Assembly (NCBI GenBank): GCA_963708855.1
Contig: CAVPUM010000027.1
Span: 60,404 to 124,403, forward strand
Source: CAIWHR01 sp963708855
GTDB lineage: Bacteria > Pseudomonadota > Gammaproteobacteria > Burkholderiales > Casimicrobiaceae
DNA: 64,000 nt
Reading direction: 5' to 3'
Below are positions 23,012 through 35,155 of this stretch, one piece after another. A program made the translations under genes and the position numbers. Below the pieces are notes generated by a model that was not told where the DNA came from, made no database searches, and worked only from the letters and a program-made list of their open reading frames with translations. The first letter of the stretch is position 1, and each line of letters opens with the position of its first letter.

Positions 23012-24073
23012 TCATGCGCTGCGCCGGTCGGCCGCGGCTCCGGCCGCCGCCCGGCCGCGCACCTGCAGCAACTCGGCGGCGACGGCGATGGCGATCACTG
23101 CGGGCTCCTTGCCGGCGATGCCGGCGATTCCGATCGGGCACGTCATCGCCGCAAGGCGCGAACGCGAAATGCCGCGCGCTTCGAGCCGCCGCTCGAACTG
23201 GCGCCGTTTCGACAGCGAGCCGATCAGCCCGAAATAGGCGAAGCATCGTCACGCGCGAGGATTCGCTCGGCGAGCGCCTCGTCCTGCGGATGACTGTGCG
23301 TCATCACCAGAAAATACGCGCCCGCCGGGGCCGCCGCAACTTCCGCCTCGGGCGTGTCGGTCGTCACGCAGTCGACGTTGGCGGGCTTCGTGGCGGGAAA
23401 GGCATCGTCGCGCGTGTCGACCCAGGTGATGCGGCAGTCGATGTCGGCGAGCGCGCGCACCACGGCGCGGCCGACGTGCCCGGCGCCGAACAGGACGATG
23501 GCGAAATCGGGCTTGCGCACGATGTCGATGAACACCTCGAGCCCGGCGCCGGCGCCGAGCGTCACGAGCCCGGCTTGCCGTGCTCGCCGAGCATGGTCCG
23601 GGCGAGCGCCGTGGCCTCGTCGTCGAAGGGCGCCGAACCCAGCGTGCCGATCGCCGTCGTCGCGGTGACGATGCGTCGCTGCGCGGCCGCGTCACCGCGG
23701 ATCGGCGTGACGAGCGCGCATTCGACGCCCTCGGCCCGCAACCGGCCGACCGTCTCGAGCCACGCGGCGAATCCGCACACGGGCTCGAACAGCAGCTGCA
23801 CCACGCCGCCGCAGCACTGGCCGAGGCTCGCACCCAGCGGAAAGCGATGCAGCGCGGGGGCGCCGCCGTTCACCGAGCAGATCGCGCGCGATCCCGATGG
23901 CCTTGTGCTCGAGATGGCCGCCGCCGATCGTGCCGAAGATGCCTTCCGCTGTCACCACCATCCGCGTGCCCGCCGCACGCGGAACCGATCCCTTCGCCGC
24001 GACGACGCTCACGAGCACCGCGCCTCGCCCTGCCGCCGCGTGCTCCGTCGAGCGCCCGGATCCAGTCGCTCAT
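23012..24073 (-). CDS. xdhC: Xanthine dehydrogenase accessory protein XdhC (frameshifted)
   Basis: XdhC binds molybdenum cofactor, helps sulfurate it and inserts it into XdhB. In pieces one reads MSDWIRALDGA, VSVVAAKGSVPRAAGTRMVV, GTIGGGHLEHKAIGIARDLL, LGASLGQCCGGVVQLLFEP, and the Rossmann part VLFGAGHVGRAVVRALADID with VMTHSHPQDEALAERIL. The conserved Cys pair QCCGG is present. Shifts lie near 24030, 23865, 23570 and 23240 and cancel out (1062 bases). It follows xdhB in the same direction. Confidence 0.87.
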
Positions 24074-24152
24074 GGGGCGACCCTCACGCGTGCGGCGTTC
24101 GCCGCTGCACCGTTCATCGGGGCGGCGCACCCGTACCTCGGCCCGACGGCGC

Positions 24153-26480
<2,328 letters not shown>

Positions 26481-26481
<1 letters not shown>

Positions 26482-27973
26482 CAGGCGGACCCGAACACGC
26501 TTACCGACGGTCGCCGGCAACGGATTGTGCGGTCGCGTCTCGAGAAAGAAGCGATACAGCAGATTCTGCGCGGTCCGGGTGCGATATCCCGCGCTCGCCC
26601 GCATGTCGGTCAACGGCGTGAAGTCGGTTGCGAGCGCGGCCATCGCCGCCCGCGCCGTGGCCTCGGTCCAGCGCTTCCCGTCGAGCGCCTGCTCGGTGGC
26701 GGCAGCGCGCTTCGGCGTGGCGGCGAGACCGCCGAAGGCCACACGGCAGCGCTCGATGCGATCCCCCGCGAGCTCGATGGCGAACGCCGCGCAGACGGCC
26801 GAGATGTCGGAGTCGTGGCGCTTCGACACCTTGTACGTCCGAAAGCGCAGCGCTGGCTTCGGCAGCGGCACCTCGATGGCTTCGAGTATTTCGTCCGCCG
26901 CCATCGCTTTCTTCATGTACCCGACGTACAGATCCTCCATCGGCAGCGTCCGCGACCCTTCGCGGTTGCGCAGCGTCACCGTGGCTCCCAATGCGATCAA
27001 CGCGGGCATCGAATCGCCGATCGGGGACCCGTTCGCGACGTTGCCGCCCATGGTTCCCGCATTGCGGATCGGGGGCGAGGCGAAGCGCTCCCCCATCTCG
27101 CGCACCTCCGGATAGTGCCGCGCCAGCGCGCGGTAGGCTTCGGTGAGCGTGGCCCCGGCGCCGATGCGCAGTGCGCCGCCGCCTTCGCGTATCGCCTTGA
27201 GCTCGTCGATGCACCCGATGTAGATGATCTCCCGCAGATCGCGCAGCTGCTTGTTGACCCAGAGGCCGACGTCGGTATTGCCCGCGAGAATGGTCGCCTG
27301 CGGATGGCTTGCCCGCAACGCGGTCAATTCCGCCATCGATCGCGGCGCGAAAAACACGCGACCGTCGTGCTCGTGGACGAGCGAGCGATCCCGCCGGATC
27401 GCCAGCAGCTGGCGCCGCAATGCGGCGCGGTCGAAAGGCACGGGCGCGAGGTCGAACATCCGTGCACCCGCATCGAGGATCGGTCGATACCCGGTGCAGC
27501 GGCAGAGGTTGCCGGTGAGCGCGCTTCGTATCTCGCCGTCGGTCGGGCGGGTCTGCAGCGCCTGGTGATCGAGGTAGAGCGCCCAGAGCGACATCACGAA
27601 GCCCGGCGTGCAGAAGCCGCACTGCGAGCCGTGGCAGTCGACCATCGCCTGCTGCACCGGGTGCAGCGCTGCCATCCGGTCGCCGCAGGTCCTCGACGGT
27701 GAACAGCGCCTTTCCGTCCAGCGTGGGGAGGAACTGGATGCAGGCGTTGACCGCGTGCAAAGCAACGTCCTCGCCGGCGAGCTCGCCCACGACCACCGTG
27801 CAGGCGCCGCAATCGCCTTCCGCGCAGCCTTCCTTCGTGCCCGTGCGCCCCAATCTTTCGCGCAGGAACCCCAGCACCGACTGGGTCGGGTCGACGTCGT
27901 CGACGGCGAGGACCTTTCCGTCCAGGACGAAGCGGATCCCGCCGCCGTTCGATTCCATCGTGCTCACTGGCAT
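26481..27973 (-). CDS. xdhA: Xanthine dehydrogenase small subunit, 2Fe-2S and FAD domains (two frameshifts)
   Basis: The subunit passes electrons from the Mo site through two 2Fe-2S clusters to FAD and NAD. Cluster motifs are CAEGDCGACTV, CGFCTPGF and LCRCTGYRP; the FAD domain has AGNTDVGLWV and TMGGNVANGSPIGD. Extra bases near 27690 and near 26508 break it. Corrected, the end reads VSVFGSA with a TGA overlapping the xdhB ATG; uncorrected, it seems fused to xdhB. Start is ATG 27973 with GGAGGAGG eight bases upstream; ATG 27994 is possible. Confidence 0.92.
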
Positions 27974-28188
27974 TGCCTGCGCCTCCTCCGGCATCCTCTT
28001 TCCTCGATTGCGGCATGGCTACTATAGCGAAACCCCCGCCCTGCCGGTGTCCCCGCATTCCGAACATTCGTCTGCCGTCCACGGGAGCCATTGCTTACAA
28101 TGTCCCCGCGGCTCTCCCGCGAATGCCCCCGACCAGGGGCGATTCGCGGACAACGGCCGTGCGGTCACAACCACGAGCGCACCCACCG
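27974..28188. promoter_or_regulatory. Divergent control region of the purine catabolic locus
   Basis: This region separates the leftward xdhA operon from the rightward puuE operon. Rightward, a TACAAT hexamer at 28096-28101 lies inside the perfect dyad CATTG-CTTA-CAATG (28089-28102). Leftward, a TATAGT-like hexamer lies near 28024-28029. A purine-responsive regulator binding the dyad is possible, but no regulator gene is in the window. The sequence elements are seen, their use is inferred. Confidence 0.45.
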
Positions 28189-29298
28189 ATGCCTGACGTT
28201 CCTTACCCGCGCGAGCTCGCCGGCTACGGCCGCAGCCCTCCCGTCGCCCGATGGCCCGGAGGTGCCCGTATCGCCGTTCAGTTCGTTCTCAACTACGAAG
28301 AGGGCGGCGAAAGCTGCGTGCTGCACGGCGACCCCGCTTCGGAGCAGTTCCTCTCCGAAATCATCGGCGCGCAGGCGTACCCGGCGCGTCATCTCAGCAT
28401 GGAATCGATCTACGAGTACGGGTCGCGGGCCGGCGTCTGGCGAATCCTGCGCGAGTTCGAGCGTCGCGCGCTGCCCCTCACCGTGTTCGGCGTGTCCATG
28501 GCACTGGTGCGAAATCCGGAAGTGACGGCGGCCTTCGTCGAGCTCGGCCACGAGATCGCATGTCACGGCTGGCGCTGGATCGACTACCAGAGTGTCGGCG
28601 AGGCCACCGAGCGCGAGCATATGCGCATCGGCGTCAAGATCATCCGCGACCTTACGGGCGCCGCGCCACACGGCTGGTACACCGGTCGCGACAGCCCGAA
28701 TACCCGCCGTCTCGTCGTCGAGCACGGCGGCTTTCTGTACGATTCCGACTATTACGGCGACGACCTGCCCTTCTGGACCGGTGTCCGCACGACCGACGGC
28801 ATCACGCGCCCGCACCTCGTGGTTCCCTACACGCTGGATACCAACGACATGCGGTTCGCGACGGCACAGGGTTTCAACACCGGCGACCAGTTCTTCACCT
28901 ACCTGCGCGACGCCTTCGACGTCCTCTATGTCGAGGGCGCGGAGCGGCCGAAGATGCTGTCGATCGGGATGCACTGCCGACTGCTGGGACGGCCGGGCCG
29001 CCTGGCGGGACTCCAGCGTTTCCTCGATCACCTCGCGCGATACGATCGGGTCTGGGTATGCCGGCGGGCCGACATCGCCCGGCACTGGATCGCAAGGCAT
29101 CCGTACGTCGCGCCGGAAGGCGCGGCGCATGAGCCCGCCGGTACTCCAGACCTCGTCGTGCCAACCCTCCGGACAGCGGATCTGGGATCGCTGCGAGGCG
29201 CTCGCGCGCTGCACCGAGGAGCGCGACGCGCTGACGCGGGTGTTCCTGTCGCCGGAGCAACGCGCCGCGAACGAGCTCGTCCTGGCCTGGATGCGTGA
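28189..29298 (+). CDS. puuE: Allantoinase, polysaccharide-deacetylase type
   Basis: PuuE hydrolyses allantoin to allantoate by a NodB-like fold rather than the amidohydrolase fold. The start MPDVPYPRELAGYGRSPP and motifs FVLNYEEGGE, SMESIYEYGSRAG, HEIACHGWRW and DSDYYGDDLPFW are typical. As read it is 369 residues, about 55 more than usual, and overlaps the next gene by 170 bases. A hidden shift near 29120 would put the stop at the ATGA around 29131 and restore the normal size. The first half is certain; the C terminus is not. Confidence 0.88.
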   Translation: MPDVPYPRELAGYGRSPPVARWPGGARIAVQFVLNYEEGGESCVLHGDPASEQFLSEIIGAQAYPARHLSMESIYEYGSRAGVWRILREFERRALPLTVFGVSMALVRNPEVTAAFVELGHEIACHGWRWIDYQSVGEATEREHMRIGVKIIRDLTGAAPHGWYTGRDSPNTRRLVVEHGGFLYDSDYYGDDLPFWTGVRTTDGITRPHLVVPYTLDTNDMRFATAQGFNTGDQFFTYLRDAFDVLYVEGAERPKMLSIGMHCRLLGRPGRLAGLQRFLDHLARYDRVWVCRRADIARHWIARHPYVAPEGAAHEPAGTPDLVVPTLRTADLGSLRGARALHRGARRADAGVPVAGATRRERARPGLDA

Positions 29299-30388
29299 GG
29301 CCGGGATGAGCGCCTGCCTCGACGCCATCGGCAATGTGGTCGGCCGCTACGAGGGCAGCGCACCCGGCGCGCCGTGCCTGATGCTGGGCTCGCACCTGGA
29401 TACCGTGCGCAATGCCGGCAAGTACGATGGCATGCTGGGAGTGGTCGCCGCGATCGATTGCGTCCACACGCTGAGCGCGCGCGGCGCCCGCCTTCCCTTC
29501 GCGATCGAAGTCGTCGGCTTTGCCGATGAGGAAGGCGTGCGCTTCGGCGCCACGCTGCTGGGGAGCCGCGCAGTTGCCGGTACCTTCGACCGGGCGCTGC
29601 TGGACGCTCGCGACGGAAGCGGCATGTCGATGCGCGAGGCGCTGACGGCGTTCGGGCTCGATCCGGACGGCATACAGCGCGCGTCGCGGCAGCGCTCCGA
29701 TGTGCTCGCCTATGCGGAGCTGCACATCGAGCAGGGTCCCGTGCTCGAAGCCGAGGGCCTGCCGGTTGGTGTCGTCACGGCCATCAACGGCGCCGGCCGC
29801 TTCACCGTCGACATCGAAGGGTTCGCGGGACATGCGGGCACGGTGCCGATGTCGCTGCGGCGCGATGCGCTCGCGGCGGCGGCCGAATGCGTGCTGGCCA
29901 TCGAAGCGCGCTGCGGCCGCGAGCCGGACCTCGTCGGCACCGTGGGGCGCATCGAGGCAGCGCCGGGTGCGACCAACGTGATACCCGGCCACGTCCGCTT
30001 CACGATCGACATTCGCGCGCCGCGCGACGAGCAGCGCCGGCAAGCGGCGGCGGACGTGCAGGCGGCCGTCGCGACGATCTGCGCCCGGCGGGACATTACG
30101 GTTGCGATCCGCGCGACGCACGAAGGCAGGACCGCGGCCTGCGCGCCGTGGCTCCAGGAGCAGATCGGCCGCGCGATCGAGGCCGAAGGGTTGCCCGTGC
30201 GCCGACTGCCCTCGGGAGCAGGCCATGACGGAATGGCGATCATCGATCTTGCGGACATCGGCATGCTGTTCGTGCGCTGCGAACGCGGCATCAGCCACAA
30301 TCCGCTGGAGGCGATCACGCTCGCCGACGCCGAGCTCTCCGCTCGGGTGTACCTGCGCTTCATCGAGCGTTTCCAACCCGCCCGCTAG
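29129..30388 (+). CDS. Allantoate amidohydrolase / N-carbamoyl amidase family hydrolase
   Basis: The 419-residue M20-type amidase of the hydantoinase/carbamoylase family fits hydrolysis of allantoate after PuuE. Metal-site motifs: GSHLDTVRNAGKYDGMLG, GFADEEGVRFG, LHIEQGPVLE, and near the C terminus PSGAGHDGMAI. In the family, allantoate amidohydrolase and beta-ureidopropionase or N-carbamoyl amino-acid amidases are hard to separate by sequence; the position directly after allantoinase favours the first. Start ATG lies within the puuE frame. Confidence 0.85.
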   Translation: MSPPVLQTSSCQPSGQRIWDRCEALARCTEERDALTRVFLSPEQRAANELVLAWMREAGMSACLDAIGNVVGRYEGSAPGAPCLMLGSHLDTVRNAGKYDGMLGVVAAIDCVHTLSARGARLPFAIEVVGFADEEGVRFGATLLGSRAVAGTFDRALLDARDGSGMSMREALTAFGLDPDGIQRASRQRSDVLAYAELHIEQGPVLEAEGLPVGVVTAINGAGRFTVDIEGFAGHAGTVPMSLRRDALAAAAECVLAIEARCGREPDLVGTVGRIEAAPGATNVIPGHVRFTIDIRAPRDEQRRQAAADVQAAVATICARRDITVAIRATHEGRTAACAPWLQEQIGRAIEAEGLPVRRLPSGAGHDGMAIIDLADIGMLFVRCERGISHNPLEAITLADAELSARVYLRFIERFQPAR

Positions 30389-30398
30389 GGACCGGACG

Positions 30399-31631
30399 AT
30401 GCCCCTGCCCTTCGCCCGCGCCATCGAGGACTACCTCGCCGGGCAGCGTGCCAACCAGACGCGATTTCTCGCCGAGCTGGTGCGCGTACCCTCCGACAAT
30501 CCGCCGGGCGATTGCGCGGCGCATGGCGAGCGTGCCGCCGTGCTGCTCGAAGGCCTGGGCTTCGCCGTCGAACGGCACCCGGTGCCGGCCGCCGTCGTCC
30601 GCGCCAACGGAATGATCTCGGCGACGAACCTCGTCGTGCGCGAGCGCTTCGGTCCTGGGCCCACGATCGCGCTGAATGCCCACGGCGACGTGGTGCCGCC
30701 GGGGCGCGGGTGGTCCGTGGACCCCTACGCCGCCACGATCAGGGACGGCTTCATGTACGGCCGCGGCGTCGCCGTGTCGAAGTCCGACTTCGCGACGTAC
30801 GGCTATGCGCTGCTCGCACTGAAGGCAAGCGGTGCGCAGCTCGCCGGTACCGTCGAGCTGCACCTCACCTACGACGAGGAAGCCGGCGGCAACATCGGTC
30901 CGGCCTGGCTGCTGGCGCAGGGTATCTCGCGACCCGATTTCGCGATTTCCGCCGGCTTTGCCTATGGCATCACGACCGCGCACAACGGGTGCCTGCACCT
31001 CGAGGTCGAGATCATCGGCAAATCGGCCCATGCGGCGCGCCCGGACACCGGCGTCGACGCGCTGGAAGCGGCGACGGGCGTTCTGGCGGACCTCTACGCG
31101 ATCCGCAGGTCGTACGCCGCGCGGGAGTCCGGGGTCGACGGCATCGATGCCGCGACGCTGACCGTAGGCTTGATCGCCGGAGGCATCAACACCAACGTCG
31201 TGCCGGACAAGGTCGCCTTTCGCCTCGACCGGCGCATCATTCCCGAGGAAGACCCGGTCGAGACCGAAGCCACGCTCATGCGGCAGATCCGCGAATCGGC
31301 CGCCAAGTGGCCCGGCGTCGCCTGTGACGTCCGCCGGATCCTGCTGGCCGTTCCGTTCGTGCCCATTCCGGGCCAGGAGAAGCTCGTCGCCGCGATCGCG
31401 CGCCACGCGACGCCGATCATGGGCGAGGAAGTGACGGCGCACGGCGTGCCGATCTACACGGACGCCCGGCTCTATTCGACCGCCGGCATCCCGACCGTGC
31501 TCTACGGCGCCGGACCGCACACACTGCTCGAGGCCAACGGCCATCGGGCCGACGAGAAACTCAAGCTCGACGACCTGTACAAGGCGACGCGCGTCGTCGC
31601 ACTGGCGCTGGCCGACCTGTTGAAGCGGTAA
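30399..31631 (+). CDS. M20 family metallohydrolase (ArgE/DapE-like)
   Basis: The 410-residue enzyme of the M20 zinc peptidase family, start ATG 30399, lies ten bases after the allantoate amidohydrolase and is probably in its operon. Motifs: LNAHGDVVPPG, LTYDEEAGGN, and the dimerisation domain KSAHAARPDTGVDALEA. Substrate is not evident; relatives are named acetylornithine deacetylase or succinyl-diaminopimelate desuccinylase. From the context, a ureido or acylamino product of purine breakdown is possible, but this is only inference. It converges on the chelatase gene. Confidence 0.8.
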   Translation: MPLPFARAIEDYLAGQRANQTRFLAELVRVPSDNPPGDCAAHGERAAVLLEGLGFAVERHPVPAAVVRANGMISATNLVVRERFGPGPTIALNAHGDVVPPGRGWSVDPYAATIRDGFMYGRGVAVSKSDFATYGYALLALKASGAQLAGTVELHLTYDEEAGGNIGPAWLLAQGISRPDFAISAGFAYGITTAHNGCLHLEVEIIGKSAHAARPDTGVDALEAATGVLADLYAIRRSYAARESGVDGIDAATLTVGLIAGGINTNVVPDKVAFRLDRRIIPEEDPVETEATLMRQIRESAAKWPGVACDVRRILLAVPFVPIPGQEKLVAAIARHATPIMGEEVTAHGVPIYTDARLYSTAGIPTVLYGAGPHTLLEANGHRADEKLKLDDLYKATRVVALALADLLKR

Positions 31632-31638
31632 CCGGCGA

Positions 31639-32046
31639 TCAGTTGCCCATCGACACCCGGGGACCCTGCGCGGCGCGGAGGCAGAACGCAGCCAGGGACT
31701 CGATCACCGCGTCGTCGTCGCCGGCCGGAAGCGCGAGGTCGATCGCCACACCCGGCAGCGCCGCAACGACCTCGGCGACCAACCGCGGAACCTCCACGCG
31801 CAAGTGCCCGCCGCGGCCGATGAACAGCGGCACCACGCGGATCGCCGCGGCGCCGCGTTGCGCGAGCCGGCGCGCCGCTTCGGCGAGATTCGGCTCGAGA
31901 TGCTCGAGATAGGCCACTTCGAGCGCCAGATCAGGCGCCGCAGCGCGCACGCGCTCGGCAACGCGCAGGAACGGCTCGGCCCAGCGCACATCGCGCGCGC
32001 CATGCGCGAACAGGATGATCGCAGGACGCGCCGACTCGTCAGTCAT
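31639..32046 (-). CDS. cbiX: Sirohydrochlorin chelatase-like protein (CbiX/SirB)
   Basis: The 135-residue short CbiX inserts metal (Fe or Co) into sirohydrochlorin, here presumably Fe to make sirohaem. AIILFAHGARDVRW carries the active-site His of the fold and VPLFIGRGGHLRVEVP is the second conserved block. It is divergent from a sirohaem-dependent reductase whose cofactor it would supply, with a shared 131-base control region. Size matches single-domain archaeal and betaproteobacterial CbiX. Confidence 0.85.
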   Translation of the reverse strand: MTDESARPAIILFAHGARDVRWAEPFLRVAERVRAAAPDLALEVAYLEHLEPNLAEAARRLAQRGAAAIRVVPLFIGRGGHLRVEVPRLVAEVVAALPGVAIDLALPAGDDDAVIESLAAFCLRAAQGPRVSMGN

Positions 32047-32177
32047 CGGGTGTGGCTCTCCAATTCATTACCGATTGCCTTATAGCTGGCGGCGCCTACG
32101 ACATACCTGGTTATTCTTTTACATTATAAAGAGTGGTCAGTACGATGCACGTTTGATTATATGCAGAAGGGCATTCC
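32047..32177. promoter_or_regulatory. cbiX/cysI divergent promoter with LysR-type dyad
   Basis: An unusually AT-rich block lies between the divergent chelatase and reductase genes. TTAT at 32111-32114 and ATAA at 32126-32129 form an interrupted dyad of the kind bound by LysR-type regulators; CysB or Cbl would fit sulfur assimilation. TGATTATAT at about 32153-32161 could be an extended -10 for cysI. These are pattern matches only; no LysR gene is in the window. Confidence 0.4.
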
Positions 32178-33836
32178 ATGTATCGTTACGACGCCTTCGA
32201 CTCCGCTCTGGTCACGCGGCGGGTAGCGCAATTCCGCGATCAGACGCAGCGCTTTCTCGCCGGCGAGCTGACCGAGGACGAGTTCCGGCCGCTGCGCCTG
32301 CAGAACGGCCTCTACATCCAGAAGCATGCGCCGATGCTGCGCATCGCCATCCCGTACGGCCTGCTTTCCTCCACGCAGCTGCGAGCGCTGGCGCAGATCG
32401 CCCGCCAGTATGACCGAGGTTACGGCCATTTCACCACCCGCCAGAACCTGCAGCTCAACTGGCCGCGCCTCGAAGAGGTGCCCGAAATCCTCGCCGAGCT
32501 GGCCACGGTCGACATGCACGCGATCCAGACCAGCGGCAATTGCGTGCGCAATACCACGAGCGACCCGCTCGCGGGCGTCGCCGCCGACGAGATCGTCGAT
32601 CCGCGGCCCTGGTGCGAGCTGATCCGGCAATGGTCGACGCTGCATCCCGAGTTCGCGTTCCTGCCGCGCAAATTCAAGATCGCCGTGACCGGCGCGACGG
32701 CGGACCGCGCTGCGACATTGGTCCACGACATCGGGGCGCAGGCGGTGCGCAACGATCGCGGCGAAACGGGCTTCCGGATCATCGTCGGCGGCGGCCAGGG
32801 TCGCACGCCGATGCTCGGGCACGTGATCCGCGAGTTCCTGCCGGCGCCGGAACTGCTGAATTATTTCGACGCCATCCTGCGCGTCTACAACCTGCATGGT
32901 CGCCGCGACAACAAGTACAAGGCACGGATCAAGATCCTGGTGAAGGAACTGACGCTCGCCGAGTTCGCGCGGCAGGTCGAAGCCGAATGGGAGCGCCTGC
33001 GCGGCGGCCCCGGCACCGTGCCCGACGCCGAGATCGCGCGGCTGGCGGCGCATTTCACCGCCCCGCCGTACCACGATTACGCGCGCGACAGCGTCGCGTA
33101 CCGCGCCGCGATCGCCGACAGCCGGCCGTTTTCGCGCTGGGCCCAGCGCAACGTGAGGTCCCACAAGCGCAAGGGCTACGCCATCGTCACGCTTTCGCTC
33201 AAGCGCACCGGAACCCCGCCCGGCGACGTGACCGCCGGCGAGATGGACGCGATCGCGGATCTGGCCGATCGCTTCAGCTTCGGCGAGATCCGGGTCACGC
33301 ACGAGCAGAACCTGGTCCTCGCCGACGTGACGCAGAACGACCTGCACGCACTCTGGGTGCGCCTCAAGGCGCTCGGCTTCGCGACGCCCAACATCGGGCT
33401 CCTCACCGACATCGTGTGCTGCCCCGGTGGCGACTTCTGTTCGCTCGCCAACGCCAAGTCGATTCCCATCGCCGAAGCGATCCAGCGCCGCTTCGACGAC
33501 CTCGACTACCTGCACGACCTCGGGGATCTCGAGCTCAACATGTCGGGTTGCATGAACGCCTGCGGCCACCACCACGTCGGCCATATCGGCATCCTCGGCG
33601 TCGACAAGAACGGCGAGGAGTGGTACCAGGTCTCGCTCGGCGGCGCGCAGGGCAACGACGCGTCGCTCGGCAAGGTGATCGGCCCGTCGTTCGCCGCGGC
33701 CGAGGTGCCGGATGTCATCGCGCGTCTCGTCGACGTCTTCGTGGCGAACCGGCACGCGGACGAGCGCTTCATCGACACGGTGCGAAGGATCGGCCTGGCC
33801 CCTTTCAAGGAGCGCGTCTATGCGGCAACTCATTAA
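32178..33836 (+). CDS. cysI: Nitrite/sulfite reductase, sirohaem-4Fe4S haemoprotein
   Basis: The 552-residue CysI-like enzyme reduces sulfite (or nitrite) with six electrons. Two ferredoxin-like halves are visible: GYGHFTTRQNLQLNW in the first and IRVTHEQNLVLADV in the second. The cluster and sirohaem cysteines lie in TDIVCCPGGDFCSLANAKS and MSGCMNACGHHHVG. The partner DUF934 gene overlaps its end and sirohaem synthesis is divergent, which favours assimilatory sulfite reduction. No flavoprotein CysJ is nearby, so ferredoxin or another donor is likely. Confidence 0.9.
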   Translation: MYRYDAFDSALVTRRVAQFRDQTQRFLAGELTEDEFRPLRLQNGLYIQKHAPMLRIAIPYGLLSSTQLRALAQIARQYDRGYGHFTTRQNLQLNWPRLEEVPEILAELATVDMHAIQTSGNCVRNTTSDPLAGVAADEIVDPRPWCELIRQWSTLHPEFAFLPRKFKIAVTGATADRAATLVHDIGAQAVRNDRGETGFRIIVGGGQGRTPMLGHVIREFLPAPELLNYFDAILRVYNLHGRRDNKYKARIKILVKELTLAEFARQVEAEWERLRGGPGTVPDAEIARLAAHFTAPPYHDYARDSVAYRAAIADSRPFSRWAQRNVRSHKRKGYAIVTLSLKRTGTPPGDVTAGEMDAIADLADRFSFGEIRVTHEQNLVLADVTQNDLHALWVRLKALGFATPNIGLLTDIVCCPGGDFCSLANAKSIPIAEAIQRRFDDLDYLHDLGDLELNMSGCMNACGHHHVGHIGILGVDKNGEEWYQVSLGGAQGNDASLGKVIGPSFAAAEVPDVIARLVDVFVANRHADERFIDTVRRIGLAPFKERVYAATH

Positions 33837-34368
33837 GGATCGGGTCGTCGTCGACGATCGCTGGACGCTGCTGCGCGACGCATCGACATGCGCGGACGTC
33901 GTCGCCAGCGCACCCGCGATCCTGCCCCTGGCGCTTTGGCTCGTGCATCGCGACGACCTGCTCGCCCGTGGCGACATCGGTGTGTGGCTTGCTCCGGACG
34001 ACGACCCCGGGGCCCTTGGCGCCGACATCGGTTGCCTCCCGCTGATTGCCGTCGACTTTCCGCACTTCACCGATGGCCGCGGCTACTCGATCGGGCGGCT
34101 CCTGCGCGATCGCCATCGGTTCGCCGGTGAGCTGCGGGCAATGGGCGACGTGTTGCGGGACCAGCTCTTTGCGCTCGCCGAATGCGGCTTCGACACGTTC
34201 GCCCTGCGCGCCGACCGCGATGCAGCCGAGGCCCTCTCGGGTTTCGGGGACTTCACCGGTGTCTATGCGCCGACGTCGCGCATGCCACAGCCATGGTTTC
34301 GCCGGCGGCACGCGCAGGCCGGCAGCGCGGACACGCTGCGCGCGGACGCTGCGATCGTCGTCGGTTAG
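33820..34368 (+). CDS. DUF934 family protein, sulfite-reductase partner
   Basis: The 182-residue protein starts MRQLIKDRVVVDDRW inside the end of cysI (17-base overlap). It holds the DUF934 core DFPHFTDGRGYSIGRLLRDR and LRDQLFALAECGFDTFALR. DUF934 genes follow cysI throughout betaproteobacteria and are named putative oxidoreductase or CysX-like; no catalytic role is established. Translational coupling argues for equimolar production with CysI. I see no metal-binding cysteine motif, so electron transfer by an Fe-S cluster is unlikely. Confidence 0.85.
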   Translation: MRQLIKDRVVVDDRWTLLRDASTCADVVASAPAILPLALWLVHRDDLLARGDIGVWLAPDDDPGALGADIGCLPLIAVDFPHFTDGRGYSIGRLLRDRHRFAGELRAMGDVLRDQLFALAECGFDTFALRADRDAAEALSGFGDFTGVYAPTSRMPQPWFRRRHAQAGSADTLRADAAIVVG

Positions 34369-34501
34369 ACGCATCCGAACCGGTCCCGGATCGAATCCGG
34401 GCCGTGTGGCGCGGTATCATTCAGGGTGACCTCCGCGTTCCTGCGGATACGGCCGAACCTCGGCGCGTGCCGAGCGCGGCGGCCGGCGACTTGCCGCCCC
34501 G

Positions 34502-35134
34502 ATGCCACTCCCATTGTTCCGGCTTTCCCCGCCTGCCCAGCGCGAATGGCTGGCGCACGCGCTCGCGCGCCCGGCGCCGGCGTCCGCGAAAAACCTGTCG
34601 GACGGGTTCCGATTGCCCGGACGCGAAGGGACGCCCACCGCTGCTGCCGTGCTGATTCCGCTGGTCAATCGTCCGCAGGGGCTGCAGGTGCTCCTCACGC
34701 AGCGCAGCGCCGATCTGCCCGACCATCCGGGTCAGATCAGCTTTCCCGGCGGCCGCGTCGAACCGGACGATGCCTCGCTGGCCGCCGCCGCGTTGCGCGA
34801 GGCGACCGAGGAGGTCGGCCTGCCCGCGCCGCAGGTGACCGTACTGGGCCACCTGTCCGAGTACGAAACCGTGACCGGCTTTCGCGTGACGCCCGTCGTC
34901 GGCTGGGTGGAGCCGCCGCTCGCTTTGACGCCTGACCCCGTGGAGGTCGCCGCCGTTTTCGAGGTCCCGCTGGCCTTCCTGCTCGATCCGCAAAACCAGC
35001 AGCGCCACTATCGGATGCTCGGCGCCTTGCGCCGCGACTTTTGGGCGATTCCTTACGGCGAGCGTTACATCTGGGGCGCTACCGCTGCGATGCTGCTGAT
35101 CCTGGACCGTACGTTGCGCGACGGCGGCCAATAA
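34502..35134 (+). CDS. NUDIX hydrolase, CoA pyrophosphatase type
   Basis: The 210-residue protein contains a full NUDIX box, GRVEPDDASLAAAALREATEEVGL split as G-x5-E-x7-REATEEVGL, preceded by SADLPDHPGQISFPGG, the extension found in CoA pyrophosphatases (YeaB/NudL). It probably cleaves CoA or acyl-CoA to 4'-phosphopantetheine and 3',5'-ADP. The start is ATG 34502; the 133 bases before it hold no gene. An alpha/beta hydrolase follows 21 bases downstream. Confidence 0.87.
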   Translation: MPLPLFRLSPPAQREWLAHALARPAPASAKNLSDGFRLPGREGTPTAAAVLIPLVNRPQGLQVLLTQRSADLPDHPGQISFPGGRVEPDDASLAAAALREATEEVGLPAPQVTVLGHLSEYETVTGFRVTPVVGWVEPPLALTPDPVEVAAVFEVPLAFLLDPQNQQRHYRMLGALRRDFWAIPYGERYIWGATAAMLLILDRTLRDGGQ

Positions 35135-35155
35135 TTCCGTCTGCAGGGCACGAAC

